Assembly (NCBI RefSeq): GCF_026342405.1
Contig: NZ_JAPEMU010000001.1
Span: 6,076,001-6,140,000, forward strand
Reading direction: 5' to 3'
DNA length: 64,000 bases
Origin: Kitasatospora sp. NBC_00240
GTDB lineage: Bacteria; Actinomycetota; Actinomycetes; Streptomycetales; Streptomycetaceae
Under the pieces are notes generated by a model. That model ran no database searches and was not told the origin of the DNA. It saw nothing but the letters and a program-made list of their open reading frames with translations. The position numbers were made by a program, and so were the translations under genes. Position 1 is the first letter of the stretch, and each line of letters starts with the position of its first letter. Below are positions 8,510 to 16,746 of the stretch, piece after piece.

Positions 8510-9061
8510 ATGGACTTCCGAACGCTGCGCGAGGCCGACCCGAGCGCCCTCGAAACCGCCGCCCAGGCGTACGCCAAACTGCAGGACGCACTCCAGGCGG
8601 ACCAGCGCGAGTGGCGGGACGGCACCGCCGACCCGGTCGCCCACTCCGGCTGGCAGGGCCCCGCCGCCTCCGCGGCCAACGGGTCCGTCGGGCGGACCGG
8701 CAAGAAGCTCGACGACACCACCACGGGGCTCGCCCCGATGAGCAAACTGCTGAACCAGGGCGCCGTCGACATCAGGGCCGCCCAGAACGACCTCCGGCAG
8801 ACCATCGACGAGGCGACGGCCAACGGCCTGCGCGTCGGCGACGACGGCAGCGTCTCCTGGGAGGCGACCCCGACCGCCTACACCGACGAGGCGACCGCGG
8901 CCCGGGCGGACGCCGACCTCAAGCAGCGGGCCGAGCAGACCAGCGCCAGGATCGGCCACATCGTCGAGCGGGCCGCCGACACCGACCAGGCCCTCAGCGC
9001 ACGGCTCGACGCCATCAGCAGCACCGCCCGCGGCCTGGCCGCGCAGGCCCGCCCGGCCTGA
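8510..9061 (+). CDS. WXG100-like helical protein, partner of the 7599 product
   Basis: The 183-residue protein is almost entirely helical and charged (DPSALETAAQAYAKLQDAL; HSGWQGPAASAANGSV with a GW turn typical of WXG-like helical hairpins). It resembles ESX-type secreted or chaperone-like proteins of streptomycetes. ATG 8510 has the best spacing from GAGGGGG; an in-frame GTG at 8504 would overlap the previous stop as GTGA, and coupling is likely either way. No secretion ATPase gene is near. Confidence 0.72.
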   Translation: MDFRTLREADPSALETAAQAYAKLQDALQADQREWRDGTADPVAHSGWQGPAASAANGSVGRTGKKLDDTTTGLAPMSKLLNQGAVDIRAAQNDLRQTIDEATANGLRVGDDGSVSWEATPTAYTDEATAARADADLKQRAEQTSARIGHIVERAADTDQALSARLDAISSTARGLAAQARPA

Positions 9062-9065
9062 GAAC

Positions 9066-9131
9066 GGCCCCCCAGGCGCCCCGGCCCCCGCGACGCACCG
9101 CCGTCGCGGGGGCCGGGGCGCCTGGGGGGCC
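9066..9131 (+). terminator. Perfect 29-bp stem hairpin
   Basis: Arms 9066-9094 and 9103-9131 are perfectly complementary around an 8-nt loop, 4 bp after the 8510 gene stops. It should end the WXG100-like operon and insulate the following mannosyltransferase gene. Confidence 0.92.
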
Positions 9132-9225
9132 GCCGGGCCTCCCGCCCGGCCCCGCCCACCGCCCGGGCGGCCCGCCACCCATCGGGTAGGGTCGCTAGTT
9201 GGTCGAACGGCGGACGGAGCTGACA

Positions 9226-10710
9226 GTGACAGCGGTGCATGACGAGCGCAGGGCGGCGCAGGCCGTGCCGGGCCCGGATCCCGCCGCCGCGCCGGACCGG
9301 CCGTCCGGACGGCTGGCGGCCGCCCTGTCGGCCCCCGTCCGCGCGGTGCGCCAGGCACCGCGCCGTCCGATGCTGACCGCCGGCGCCGTGGCCTTCGTCT
9401 CACTGCTCACCTACGCGATCGTCCGGCACTTCGTCGGGACCTCGATGGTCGACATGATCGTCTACCGGGCCGAGGGCTCCGCCGTGGTGAACGGCGGGGA
9501 CCTCTACGGGTTCCGGGTGACCGAGTGGGCCCTGCCCGCCACCTACCCGCCGTTCGCGGCCATGCTCTTCGTCCCCACCACCTGGTTCGGGATCGGCTTC
9601 CTGCGGATCGCCATCACGGTCGGGAACGTCGCCCTGCTCGCGCTGCTCGCCCACCTGTCCTTCAAACTGGTCGGCTGGCCGCGCCGGGAGCTGCGCCCGG
9701 TCGGGGTGGTCCTGATCGCCGGCTGCGGGGTCTGGCTGGAGCCCGTCTTCACCACCCTGCGCTACGGGCAGGTCAACCTCGCGCTGGCCTGCCTGATCCT
9801 GTGGGACCTCACCCGCTCCGACGCCCGGCTCGCCAAGGGCATCGGCATCGGCATCGCCGCCGGCATCAAGCTCACCCCGGGCCTGTTCGCCGTCTACCTG
9901 CTCGTCACCGGGCGGATCCGTGCGGCCTTCGTGGCCGGCTTCGCCTTCCTCGGCACCTTCCTGCTCGGCGCGCTGTTCCTGCCCGACGCCACCTGGGGCT
10001 ACTGGACCAAGTACCTGTTCGACTCCACCCGGGTCGGCAAGACCGAGATCGTCGACAACCAGTCCGTCCGCGGCGCCGTCGCCCGGCTGCTGCACACCGC
10101 CGAGCCCGGCACCCTCGCCACGCTGGCGGGCGGCCTGGTCGCCCTCGCCGGCGTCGGCGTCGCGGCCTACGCCTTCCGCAGCGCCCGGGTGCTCCCGCGC
10201 GCCGAGGCATGGGGCGTCTGCTGCGCGGCGGTCACGGCCGTGCTGGTCTCCCCGATCAGCTGGACCCACCACTGGGTGTGGTGCGTCCCGGTGCTCGTCC
10301 TGCTGGCCGCCGAGGCGGCCCAGGAGGCCTCGCGCCCGGCCGCCGTCCGGCGACTGCGCTGGCGGCCGATCTTCGTGGCGACCCTGATCGCCTTCTGCTC
10401 CTTCGCGATGTGGCTGGTCCCGCACAAGGGCGACCTCGACCAGCACCTCAGCCCGCTCAGCCAGCTCCCCGCCGCGGTCTACCCGCTGGTCGGCGTCTGC
10501 TTCCTGCTGGTCGCCGCGCTGCGCACCGCCTCACGCCGCCGCGCCGCCGGCCTCCCGCTGCTGGGGACCGACCGCCGGGCGGACGGGCGGACGGACGCGC
10601 AGCCCGGCAACCGGGCGGATGCGCCGCCGGACGCGGGTCGGAGCCCCGCCGCCGGGTCGGCAGCGGCCGGCCCCGCCCCCGAGCGTCAGCAGGCCCCCGC
10701 GGCCGGCTGA
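9226..10710 (+). CDS. GT87-type (DUF2029) polyprenyl-phosphate-mannose-dependent mannosyltransferase
   Basis: The protein (494 residues) has about 10-12 membrane segments from residue 50 to 440 and the family features YRAEGSAVVNGGDLY and ATYPPFAAMLFVP early in the protein. Families of this kind (alpha-1,2-mannosyltransferases such as PimE) transfer mannose from polyprenyl-phosphate-mannose on the outer face of the membrane. A polar Pro/Ala-rich tail of about 60 residues follows the last segment. GTG 9226 is chosen because GGAG lies 6 nt upstream; a longer form from 9199 is less likely. The precise acceptor is unknown. Confidence 0.85.
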   Translation: MTAVHDERRAAQAVPGPDPAAAPDRPSGRLAAALSAPVRAVRQAPRRPMLTAGAVAFVSLLTYAIVRHFVGTSMVDMIVYRAEGSAVVNGGDLYGFRVTEWALPATYPPFAAMLFVPTTWFGIGFLRIAITVGNVALLALLAHLSFKLVGWPRRELRPVGVVLIAGCGVWLEPVFTTLRYGQVNLALACLILWDLTRSDARLAKGIGIGIAAGIKLTPGLFAVYLLVTGRIRAAFVAGFAFLGTFLLGALFLPDATWGYWTKYLFDSTRVGKTEIVDNQSVRGAVARLLHTAEPGTLATLAGGLVALAGVGVAAYAFRSARVLPRAEAWGVCCAAVTAVLVSPISWTHHWVWCVPVLVLLAAEAAQEASRPAAVRRLRWRPIFVATLIAFCSFAMWLVPHKGDLDQHLSPLSQLPAAVYPLVGVCFLLVAALRTASRRRAAGLPLLGTDRRADGRTDAQPGNRADAPPDAGRSPAAGSAAAGPAPERQQAPAAG

Positions 10711-10766
10711 CACCCCCGGACGGCGCAGCCCGGCCCGGCCGGCCGGGCCACCCGGACGCGGCCCGC

Positions 10767-11210
10767 TCATGCCAGCAACGCGGCGAGCGAGCCGTCCATG
10801 TCCAGCGCCGCCAGCTCACTGCCCGGCGGCACCAGCCGATGCGCCCGCTCCAGCCAGGCCGCCACCACCGGCAGCGGCGCCTCCAGCAGCGCGTCCCCGG
10901 CCGGCGAGCTCAGCGCCATGCACAGCACACTGCGCCGCCCGGCCGCGCCGCCGCCGGCCCGGGACTGGGCGGCGGCCGGCCAGATCCGCACATCCCCCTG
11001 CCCGCACGGCCGGAAGGTGCCCTCCACCAGCAACTCCCGGGCGAACACCCAGGTCACCGGTGTCCCGGTGTCCAGGTGGAAGGTGATGTGCACCGCGAAC
11101 GGGTCGTGGCTGCCGTACGACAGCCGGGCCGGGACGGGCACGCTGTGCTCGGGGGAGAGAATCAGGTTCAGTTCCAGCTCGTGCTCGACCACGCTCGTCG
11201 AGTGCTCCAT
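10767..11210 (-). CDS. SsgA-like sporulation/cell-division protein (SALP)
   Basis: The 147-residue protein matches the SsgA/SsgB family: VPVPARLSYGSHDPFAVHITFHL, VTWVFARELLVEG, GDVRIWP, LCMALSSPAGDALLEAP and LVPPGSE are family landmarks in the right order. These proteins are restricted to morphologically complex actinomycetes and direct septum placement and peptidoglycan remodelling in sporulation. An insert of about ten Gly/Ala residues sits after GDVRIWP. Start ATG 11210 has gagagg upstream. Which paralogue it is cannot be settled here. The gene is convergent with the mannosyltransferase. Confidence 0.93.
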   Translation of the reverse strand: MEHSTSVVEHELELNLILSPEHSVPVPARLSYGSHDPFAVHITFHLDTGTPVTWVFARELLVEGTFRPCGQGDVRIWPAAAQSRAGGGAAGRRSVLCMALSSPAGDALLEAPLPVVAAWLERAHRLVPPGSELAALDMDGSLAALLA

Positions 11211-11615
11211 CGTCGCGTTCCTCTCTGCTCTGCCTTCGGTCCGGGCCCGGCCCGCGCCGGGCCCTGCCACCGTTGAGAGCACGGTCCGCCCGGGGTCTTA
11301 CACGGGTTTCGTGGAATCACGGCCAATTCGTGGCCGAGGTTCCGCCGGATTCCGTCGAGCAGGGGTGAACTTCCCCCGGCGGGCGCGTGCCCGAGACCGC
11401 GCGCCGGGCGCGCGGCGGCCCCGGAGGGCACGGACATACCCGTACGGGCGCCCGGCTGTCCGGGGAATGCCCAAGTTCCGCCCTGAGGGGCGCCGAGGTA
11501 CTACCCTTTGTGACTGCCCGGCGACTGTCCGCCCATGAGTGCAGGCGAGCAGCCGCCAATCGGCGCGGCCGCTCGTCGGCACGGCGCACCGGCCCTGCCA
11601 GGAAAGAAGACCCTC

Positions 11616-13721
11616 ATGACGGACCTGCCCTTCGCCGGCGGCGCGGACACGACCGTCGGCCCCGTCCCGGGCTACTACGCCGACCCCTCGATCCCCGGCT
11701 ACGTCCGCTACTGGGGCGGTACCGCCTGGGTGCCCGGCACCAGCAGGCCCACCCCGGCCGAGGGCGAGGTGCTGGAGCCGCCGCGCTTCCTGGGCCGCCC
11801 CGGCCGGCCGGCGGGCGCCCGGTACGTGCCGCCGCCGTCGGGTTCGGGGCTGGCGGCCGAGGGCGGTACGGGCGCCGGAACGGGCGCCGGACCGGGTGCA
11901 GGGCCGGGCGGGCGGCCGGACGGCGCCGGTGGTGCGGCCGGGACGGCCGGGACGGGCACCGGCGGCGGCCCGGGCGGCGGGACGGTGCTCAGCCCCGGGG
12001 ACACCGGGCCGGTCTACTTCGACCAGACGACCGGCGGGGCGTCCTTCGTCCTCGCCCCGCAGGCGGAGCTGGAACTGCGCCGGCAGGCGGACATCGCGGC
12101 GTGGGCGGCGCAGGAGCAGTCGGCGGCGCACGGGTCGGTACCGGCGCACGGGCAGGCGCCGGGGCAGGCGCACGGACACGGTCCGGGGCCGGGGGAGGCC
12201 AAGGCGCAGTGGGGCGGGCACCCCTTCTCCTCCCCGCTCCCGGCGGCGGACGAGGAGCGCGCCCCGCAGGTGGCCGGCGCCGTCCTGCGGGTCGCCGAGC
12301 CGGTACTGCGGAACGCGGCCGCCGCCGCTTCCGCGAGCCGGGCCGAGGCCCCGACCACCTACGCCGACCCGCAGCCGGCGCCGGTGCCGCACCAGTCGAC
12401 CGGCGGGGCCGAACCGGCGGGCCCGCTGCCGTCGGTCGGCAGCTCGGGCTGGCAGGCCGACCCGCGCGCCCAGCGCGGCCTGCTGGAGACCGGCGGCTCG
12501 CCCCGCTGGGTCTCCTGGGGCGTGCTCCCCGGCGCCGAGGCCCCGCCCGAGGCCCTGTCCGAAACCCCGTCCGAGATCCAGGCCTGGCCCATGTCCCAGG
12601 AGCGGCCCGGACACCGGTCCGCCGCGAACCCCGAGGCCGCCACCGAGATCCAGCCGGCGACCCCGGAGCCCACGCCGACGAAGGTGGCGGCCTGGAGCCG
12701 GGTCGAGCTACGTGGCGAGCCGCGGACGGAGCCCGAGGCGGGGCCCGCGCCTGCGGCGGGGGTGGACGACGGACCTGCGTCCGGGGTGACGGCCGCGAGC
12801 CCCGGGTCCGGCCCGGCCCCGAGCCCGGCGGGGCGGCCCGCCGCGCTGCTCCCCGGCCCGGCCGCCGCCCCGGACGGCAGGACGGCCGCCCGCACCGACG
12901 GCGGTGCCGCCGGTGCCGCCGCTCCCGCATCGGCCGCCGACCGGCCTCCCGCCGCCGACCGTGGCACCGCCGTCGGTCGTGGCGCCACCACCGGACGCGC
13001 CGCCGCCGCTGTGTCCGTGTCCGTCGCCACGACCGCTGCCGCGACCGCCGGGGCACGGTCCGGCCCGGCCGCCGCCGGCCCGGCCCGGCGCCCGTCCGCG
13101 ACTCGGAGGCCCGCCCCCCGCCCGGCGGCAGGGCTGGTCCGCCGGCTCGTGGCGCGGATCGTGGACACCACGGTGATGGCGATCGTCGCGGTCGCCGCCG
13201 GACTGCCGCTCGCCTCCGCGGCCACCGAACACGTCCAGGACAAGCTCGACCGAGCCAGGACGGCCAGCACCCTGGCCGGCCGTCAGGTCCAGGTCTGGCT
13301 GGTGGACGGCGTGGTGATGGGCAAGGCCGGCGTCCTGCTGGCGGTCCTGCTGTTCGTCGGCGTCCTGTACGAAGTCCTCCCGACCGCCCGGACCGGCCAG
13401 ACCTTCGGCAAGCGCCTGATGGGCATCCGCGTGGTCGATGCGACCGTCGAGGCCCGGCCGCCCGCCCGCGGCCAGGGGGGCGCCCGCGGCAAGGAGAGCG
13501 CCACGGCCCGCCCGGGCGCCCGTAGCGGGACCGCCGCACCCCAGGCGAAGCAGCGGCCGGGGGGAGCCGGAACGCCCACGCTGGGACGCTCCTTCCTCCG
13601 ATGGATCGTCAGGCAGCTCGCCTCGGTCCTGGTGATCGGCCTCTGCTGGCCGCTGTTCGACCGGAAGGCCCGGCGCGGGTGGCAGGACCGGGCGGCCCGC
13701 ACCCGGGTGGTCAGGGCCTGA
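11616..13721 (+). CDS. RDD-family membrane protein with N-terminal DUF2510 motif
   Basis: The 701-residue protein starts with a DUF2510-like motif (GYYADPSIPGYVRYWGG), followed by about 450 residues of Gly/Pro/Ala-rich low-complexity sequence, and ends in an RDD domain (about 500-700): LVRRLVARIVDTTVMAI, a second membrane segment, and TFGKRLMGIRVVD. The RDD domain is a small membrane module of unclear function. AGGAAAG sits 7 nt before ATG 11616. It is followed by a second RDD gene. Such proteins often lie near type VII secretion genes in streptomycetes. Confidence 0.85.
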   Translation: MTDLPFAGGADTTVGPVPGYYADPSIPGYVRYWGGTAWVPGTSRPTPAEGEVLEPPRFLGRPGRPAGARYVPPPSGSGLAAEGGTGAGTGAGPGAGPGGRPDGAGGAAGTAGTGTGGGPGGGTVLSPGDTGPVYFDQTTGGASFVLAPQAELELRRQADIAAWAAQEQSAAHGSVPAHGQAPGQAHGHGPGPGEAKAQWGGHPFSSPLPAADEERAPQVAGAVLRVAEPVLRNAAAAASASRAEAPTTYADPQPAPVPHQSTGGAEPAGPLPSVGSSGWQADPRAQRGLLETGGSPRWVSWGVLPGAEAPPEALSETPSEIQAWPMSQERPGHRSAANPEAATEIQPATPEPTPTKVAAWSRVELRGEPRTEPEAGPAPAAGVDDGPASGVTAASPGSGPAPSPAGRPAALLPGPAAAPDGRTAARTDGGAAGAAAPASAADRPPAADRGTAVGRGATTGRAAAAVSVSVATTAAATAGARSGPAAAGPARRPSATRRPAPRPAAGLVRRLVARIVDTTVMAIVAVAAGLPLASAATEHVQDKLDRARTASTLAGRQVQVWLVDGVVMGKAGVLLAVLLFVGVLYEVLPTARTGQTFGKRLMGIRVVDATVEARPPARGQGGARGKESATARPGARSGTAAPQAKQRPGGAGTPTLGRSFLRWIVRQLASVLVIGLCWPLFDRKARRGWQDRAARTRVVRA

Positions 13722-13792
13722 AGGGCCGTGCGCCAGGATAAAACGGACTAAATGTCCCGAATTTGCACTAAGGGTGATGTTCTACTCAGGGC

Positions 13793-14521
13793 ATGAGCAC
13801 CTACGACCCCTCAGGGCCCGAGCCGGAGGAGGGCGGTAAGCCCTCGTTCGACAAGAACCCCCCGCCAGCGGGCGGCACGCCGTCAGGTGCGCCGTCCGAC
13901 CCGTACGGCACTCCGACACCGCCGCCCGGTGACCCGTACGGCACCCCGCCCCCGGCCGGCAGCCCGTACGATCGGCCCGGCGCCTACGGCGGCACCTACG
14001 GAGGCGGCCCCTCCGACCAGCCACCGCCCGGTCAGGGCTACGGGACGGGCTACGGCCCCGGCGGCCAGGGCTCGCCCGGCGCCGGCCCGGTGCCGGGCAT
14101 GCCGCCGCTCGGCAGCTGGCCGAACCGGATCCTGGCGCGCGTCATCGACTACCTGCTGGTGCAGATCGTGGCGATCCTGCTGGTGCTGCCCTTCGCCAGC
14201 CTCGGCAACCGCAGCGGCTCGACCGGAGCCTTCTGGCTGGCCTGCATCCTCTGGTTCTTCTACGAGGGCCTCATGCTCAGCCGGGACGGCCAGACCCTCG
14301 GTAAGAAGGCCATGAAGGTCCGCGTCGCCATGCTGGTCGACGGCAACATCCCTACCAAGCCGGCCGCCTGGACCCGCTCCGCCGTCTTCATCGTCCCCGC
14401 CGTGATCTGCTGCGCGATGCTCTGGTGGGTGATCGACGGCCTGTTCGGCGTCTTCGACAAGCCCTACCGCCAGTGCATCCACGACAAGTCGGCGAAGACC
14501 GTGGTGGTGTCCACCGTCTGA
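13793..14521 (+). CDS. RDD-family membrane protein with Pro/Gly/Tyr-rich N-terminus
   Basis: A 242-residue protein. Residues 1-105 are a soluble Pro/Gly/Tyr-rich stretch with DPYGTP-type repeats; 108-240 is an RDD domain (NRILARVIDYLLVQ, DGQTLGKKAMKVRV) with three hydrophobic segments and an ending YRQCIHDKSAKTVVV that is typical of the family. The 70-bp gap before it is AT-rich for this genome (around 13740-13775), which fits a promoter of its own. Confidence 0.88.
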   Translation: MSTYDPSGPEPEEGGKPSFDKNPPPAGGTPSGAPSDPYGTPTPPPGDPYGTPPPAGSPYDRPGAYGGTYGGGPSDQPPPGQGYGTGYGPGGQGSPGAGPVPGMPPLGSWPNRILARVIDYLLVQIVAILLVLPFASLGNRSGSTGAFWLACILWFFYEGLMLSRDGQTLGKKAMKVRVAMLVDGNIPTKPAAWTRSAVFIVPAVICCAMLWWVIDGLFGVFDKPYRQCIHDKSAKTVVVSTV

Positions 14522-14543
14522 CCTTGCCCGAGCCGCCGGACAC

Positions 14544-14592
14544 AAGGGCGTGGGGGAGGCCACCCGCATCGGGTGGCCTCCCCCACGCCCTT
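14544..14592. terminator. Bidirectional terminator hairpin
   Basis: Perfect 22-bp arms (14544-14565 and 14571-14592), extendable by one pair to leave a 3-nt loop. It lies between the RDD gene (+) and the small membrane protein gene (-), ten bases from the stop of the latter. Confidence 0.92.
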
Positions 14593-14602
14593 CCGGCACG
14601 GC

Positions 14603-14875
14603 TCAGCCCTGCCGCGCGTACTCCCGGGAGGCAGAGGTCCGGACGCCGGGCCCGGCCGGGACGACCGGCGGCACCGCGACGGGTCGAGGGGCCGCCGGAC
14701 GGCGACGGCCCGCCATGGACAGCGCCGTGGCAAGGGTGCCGAGGGCCAGGGCGACGGCCACCACGACCGCGATCTCCAGGGCGCCGGTGACCCCCGAGAC
14801 GCTGAGCAGGGCCACGGTGGCGACGACGACGGTGAGGGTGCCGGTGCAGATCTGAGCGACTGTGGGGCGCGGCAT
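14603..14875 (-). CDS. Small two-segment membrane protein
   Basis: A 90-residue protein with hydrophobic segments at about 10-30 and 33-53 and a basic Pro/Arg-rich tail. It is convergent with the RDD gene. No family is recognised beyond small actinobacterial membrane proteins. Confidence 0.7.
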   Translation of the reverse strand: MPRPTVAQICTGTLTVVVATVALLSVSGVTGALEIAVVVAVALALGTLATALSMAGRRRPAAPRPVAVPPVVPAGPGVRTSASREYARQG

Positions 14876-15275
14876 GGCGGTCGGTCCTTCGCGCGTCGGG
14901 GGCTGCGGAGTGGTCGGGCTGCGGAGCTGTGCGAGGTGGAACGCCTACGGGAGAATGCCTACCCAGCTTGGGAGTTCGGTAAGTTCACCCTAACTCGGCA
15001 TATGCGGGGCACAGGGGGCGCACAGGCTCATCACACGGTCGTGCGCCCCTGCGGACGGCCGAAAACCGACCTCGGTACGGTGATCACAGCACCCCGTCGT
15101 ACCGCCTCGTACGTACGGCTCCGCCCGCCGCCCGTACGGCTCGCCCGCCCGAACCGCCCGCCCGTACCGCTTGCCCGTACCGCCCTGACCGTTGTGCTCC
15201 GCCCCGCTCCGTCCGGGCGCCCGTCCGCTCCGCGGCTCCGGCGCCCGATCCGCACCGACACCGCCTGGGGGACCC
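14876..15275. other. Intergenic region with gtacgg-rich short repeats
   Basis: No gene is supported in this 400-bp gap. The part from 14945 to 15010 is AT-rich for this genome and probably holds the promoter of the small membrane protein. The part from 15095 to 15190 is a run of irregular repeats of ccgtacgg and cccgccc blocks, which makes an artefactual Arg/Tyr/Gly ORF on the minus strand. Confidence 0.6.
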
Positions 15276-15983
15276 GTGCCCATTCCCGCCGACTGGCCGA
15301 CCACCGAGACCGAGGCCCTCGCCGAACAGGACCGCCTGCGCGCCCTGGTGGAGCCGTTCGGCCCGGGCCCGGTCGACGGCGACCTCGTGGCCGGCGTCGA
15401 CGTCGCCTACGACGACGAACGCGACCTCGTGGTCGCCGCCGCCGTCCTGCTCGACCACAGCACCCTGGAGGTCGTCGAGGAGGCGACCGCGGTCGGCCGG
15501 ATCGCCTTCCCCTACATCCCCGGCCTGCTCGCCTTCCGCGAACTCCCCGCCGTACTCGACGCCCTGGCCGCCCTCACCCGCACCCCCGACCTGGTGGTCT
15601 GCGACGGGTACGGCCTCGCCCATCCCCGTCGCCTCGGTCTCGCCAGTCACCTCGGCGTCCTCACCGGCCTGCGCACCTACGGCGTGGCCAAGACGCCCTT
15701 CACCTTCACCGGCACCGCCCCGGGGCCCGAACGCGGCTCCTGGGCACCGCTCATGGACACCCGGACCGGCGACGGCCAGGGCGAGGAAGTCGTCGGCCGC
15801 GCGGTCCGCACCCGCACCGGCGTCAAGCCGGTCTTCGTCTCCGTCGGCCACCGCATCGGCCTGGACGAGGCCACCGCCAGCACCCTCCACCTCGCCCGCG
15901 ACTACCGCCAGCCCGAAACCACCCGCCGCGCCGACTCCCTCTGCCGCCGCGCCCTGACGGACCTGCAGCACACCACCGCCTGA
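15276..15983 (+). CDS. nfi: Endonuclease V (deoxyinosine-specific)
   Basis: The 235-residue protein has the endonuclease V landmarks: GVDVAYDDE with a metal-binding Asp, FPYIPGLLAFRE with the DNA-wedge motif, DGYGLAHPRRLGLASHLGV, and TGVKPVFVSVGHRI. The enzyme nicks DNA one base 3' of deoxyinosine in repair of deaminated adenine. GTG 15276 follows a tggggga ribosome site. The gene stands alone between small membrane and type VII-like genes. Confidence 0.94.
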   Translation: MPIPADWPTTETEALAEQDRLRALVEPFGPGPVDGDLVAGVDVAYDDERDLVVAAAVLLDHSTLEVVEEATAVGRIAFPYIPGLLAFRELPAVLDALAALTRTPDLVVCDGYGLAHPRRLGLASHLGVLTGLRTYGVAKTPFTFTGTAPGPERGSWAPLMDTRTGDGQGEEVVGRAVRTRTGVKPVFVSVGHRIGLDEATASTLHLARDYRQPETTRRADSLCRRALTDLQHTTA

Positions 15984-16186
15984 ACCGCCGAGCGCCCGCC
16001 GGGCCCGGAATCGCAGGTCAGGGACGGCGGCGGCAATCCGCCCCGGAGGGGCCGTTCTGCCCGTCGGTGCCATGTGTTAGACATAAGGGTTACGGCTTGA
16101 ATGCTGCCCCGCCGAAGGTCCGTCGACCGGACCGCATGCCGGCGGGTCACACAGGATGCATGAGATGCACGGGGGAGGTACGAGGC

Positions 16187-16672
16187 GTGAGCACGGGGAC
16201 AGGTTCGAGCGGCGGCTCCGGAAGCGGCTACCGCGTTGAGGTGGACAACCTGAAGGCTTTCGCCGCACAGGTACGCCGACTGCTGGCGGAGTTCGAGGCG
16301 TACGCGGACGGCACCAAGACGCACGGACAGAGCGCCATCGGCAAGAACGCGTTCGGCACGTTCGCGGAGGCCCAGGACCTCCACGCGCAGTACGAGGTCA
16401 TGCGGGACGGCCTGCGCGACGTCATGAACCAACTTCAGGACGCGGTGAACGACGCCCACCGCAAGGCCGAACTCACCGCCGTCAACTACGAGGAGCAGGA
16501 GCACGCCGCCTCGCAGAAGCTCAAGCTCAGCTCGGACGGCTGGTCGGTGGCCAACCCGTCCGCCGCGAGCACCGCCGCGGTGACCCAGGCAGCCACCCCG
16601 CCCGTCAGTACCGTGCAGCCCCGGACCGCGGCCGCCGGCCGACCCGGCCAGCCGGCCCAGCCCGGATGGTGA
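16187..16672 (+). CDS. WXG100/ESX-like helical protein
   Basis: A 161-residue protein with a Gly/Ser start and a long helical region (about 15-120: RVEVDNLKAFAAQVRRLLAEF, then DLHAQYEVMRDGLRDVMNQL) of the kind found in actinobacterial type VII-associated proteins, and a Pro/Ala tail. GTG 16187 has a strong GGGGGAGG site 7 nt upstream. It opens a probable operon with the tiny ORF at 16684, the Gly-rich protein at 16743 and perhaps the mycosin. An AT-rich promoter-like segment lies at 16074-16100. Confidence 0.75.
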   Translation: MSTGTGSSGGSGSGYRVEVDNLKAFAAQVRRLLAEFEAYADGTKTHGQSAIGKNAFGTFAEAQDLHAQYEVMRDGLRDVMNQLQDAVNDAHRKAELTAVNYEEQEHAASQKLKLSSDGWSVANPSAASTAAVTQAATPPVSTVQPRTAAAGRPGQPAQPGW

Positions 16673-16683
16673 GAGGCCGCACC

Positions 16684-16746
16684 ATGATGACTGAAATCCA
16701 GCCCCAGGCCGGTCGTGCGAGCGGGACGGGAGACGCCCGATCATGA
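16684..16746 (+). CDS. Possible 20-codon ORF coupled to the next gene
   Basis: ATG ATG at 16684/16687 follows a gagagg ribosome-site-like sequence. The frame encodes a 20-residue polar peptide (MMTEIQPQAGRASGTGDARS) and its TGA overlaps the start of the 16743 gene as ATGA. The arrangement suits translational coupling. It may equally be chance; the peptide resembles nothing known to me. Confidence 0.4.
   Translation: MMTEIQPQAGRASGTGDARS

Noticed and set aside
14945..15005. Iron-box-like sequence in the gap before endonuclease V
   Set aside because: The match to the consensus is poor and no iron-linked gene is near.
14990..15304. Minus-strand ORF with repeated Tyr-Gly-Arg
   Set aside because: It arises from ccgtacgg-type short repeats in a promoter region; no coding bias.
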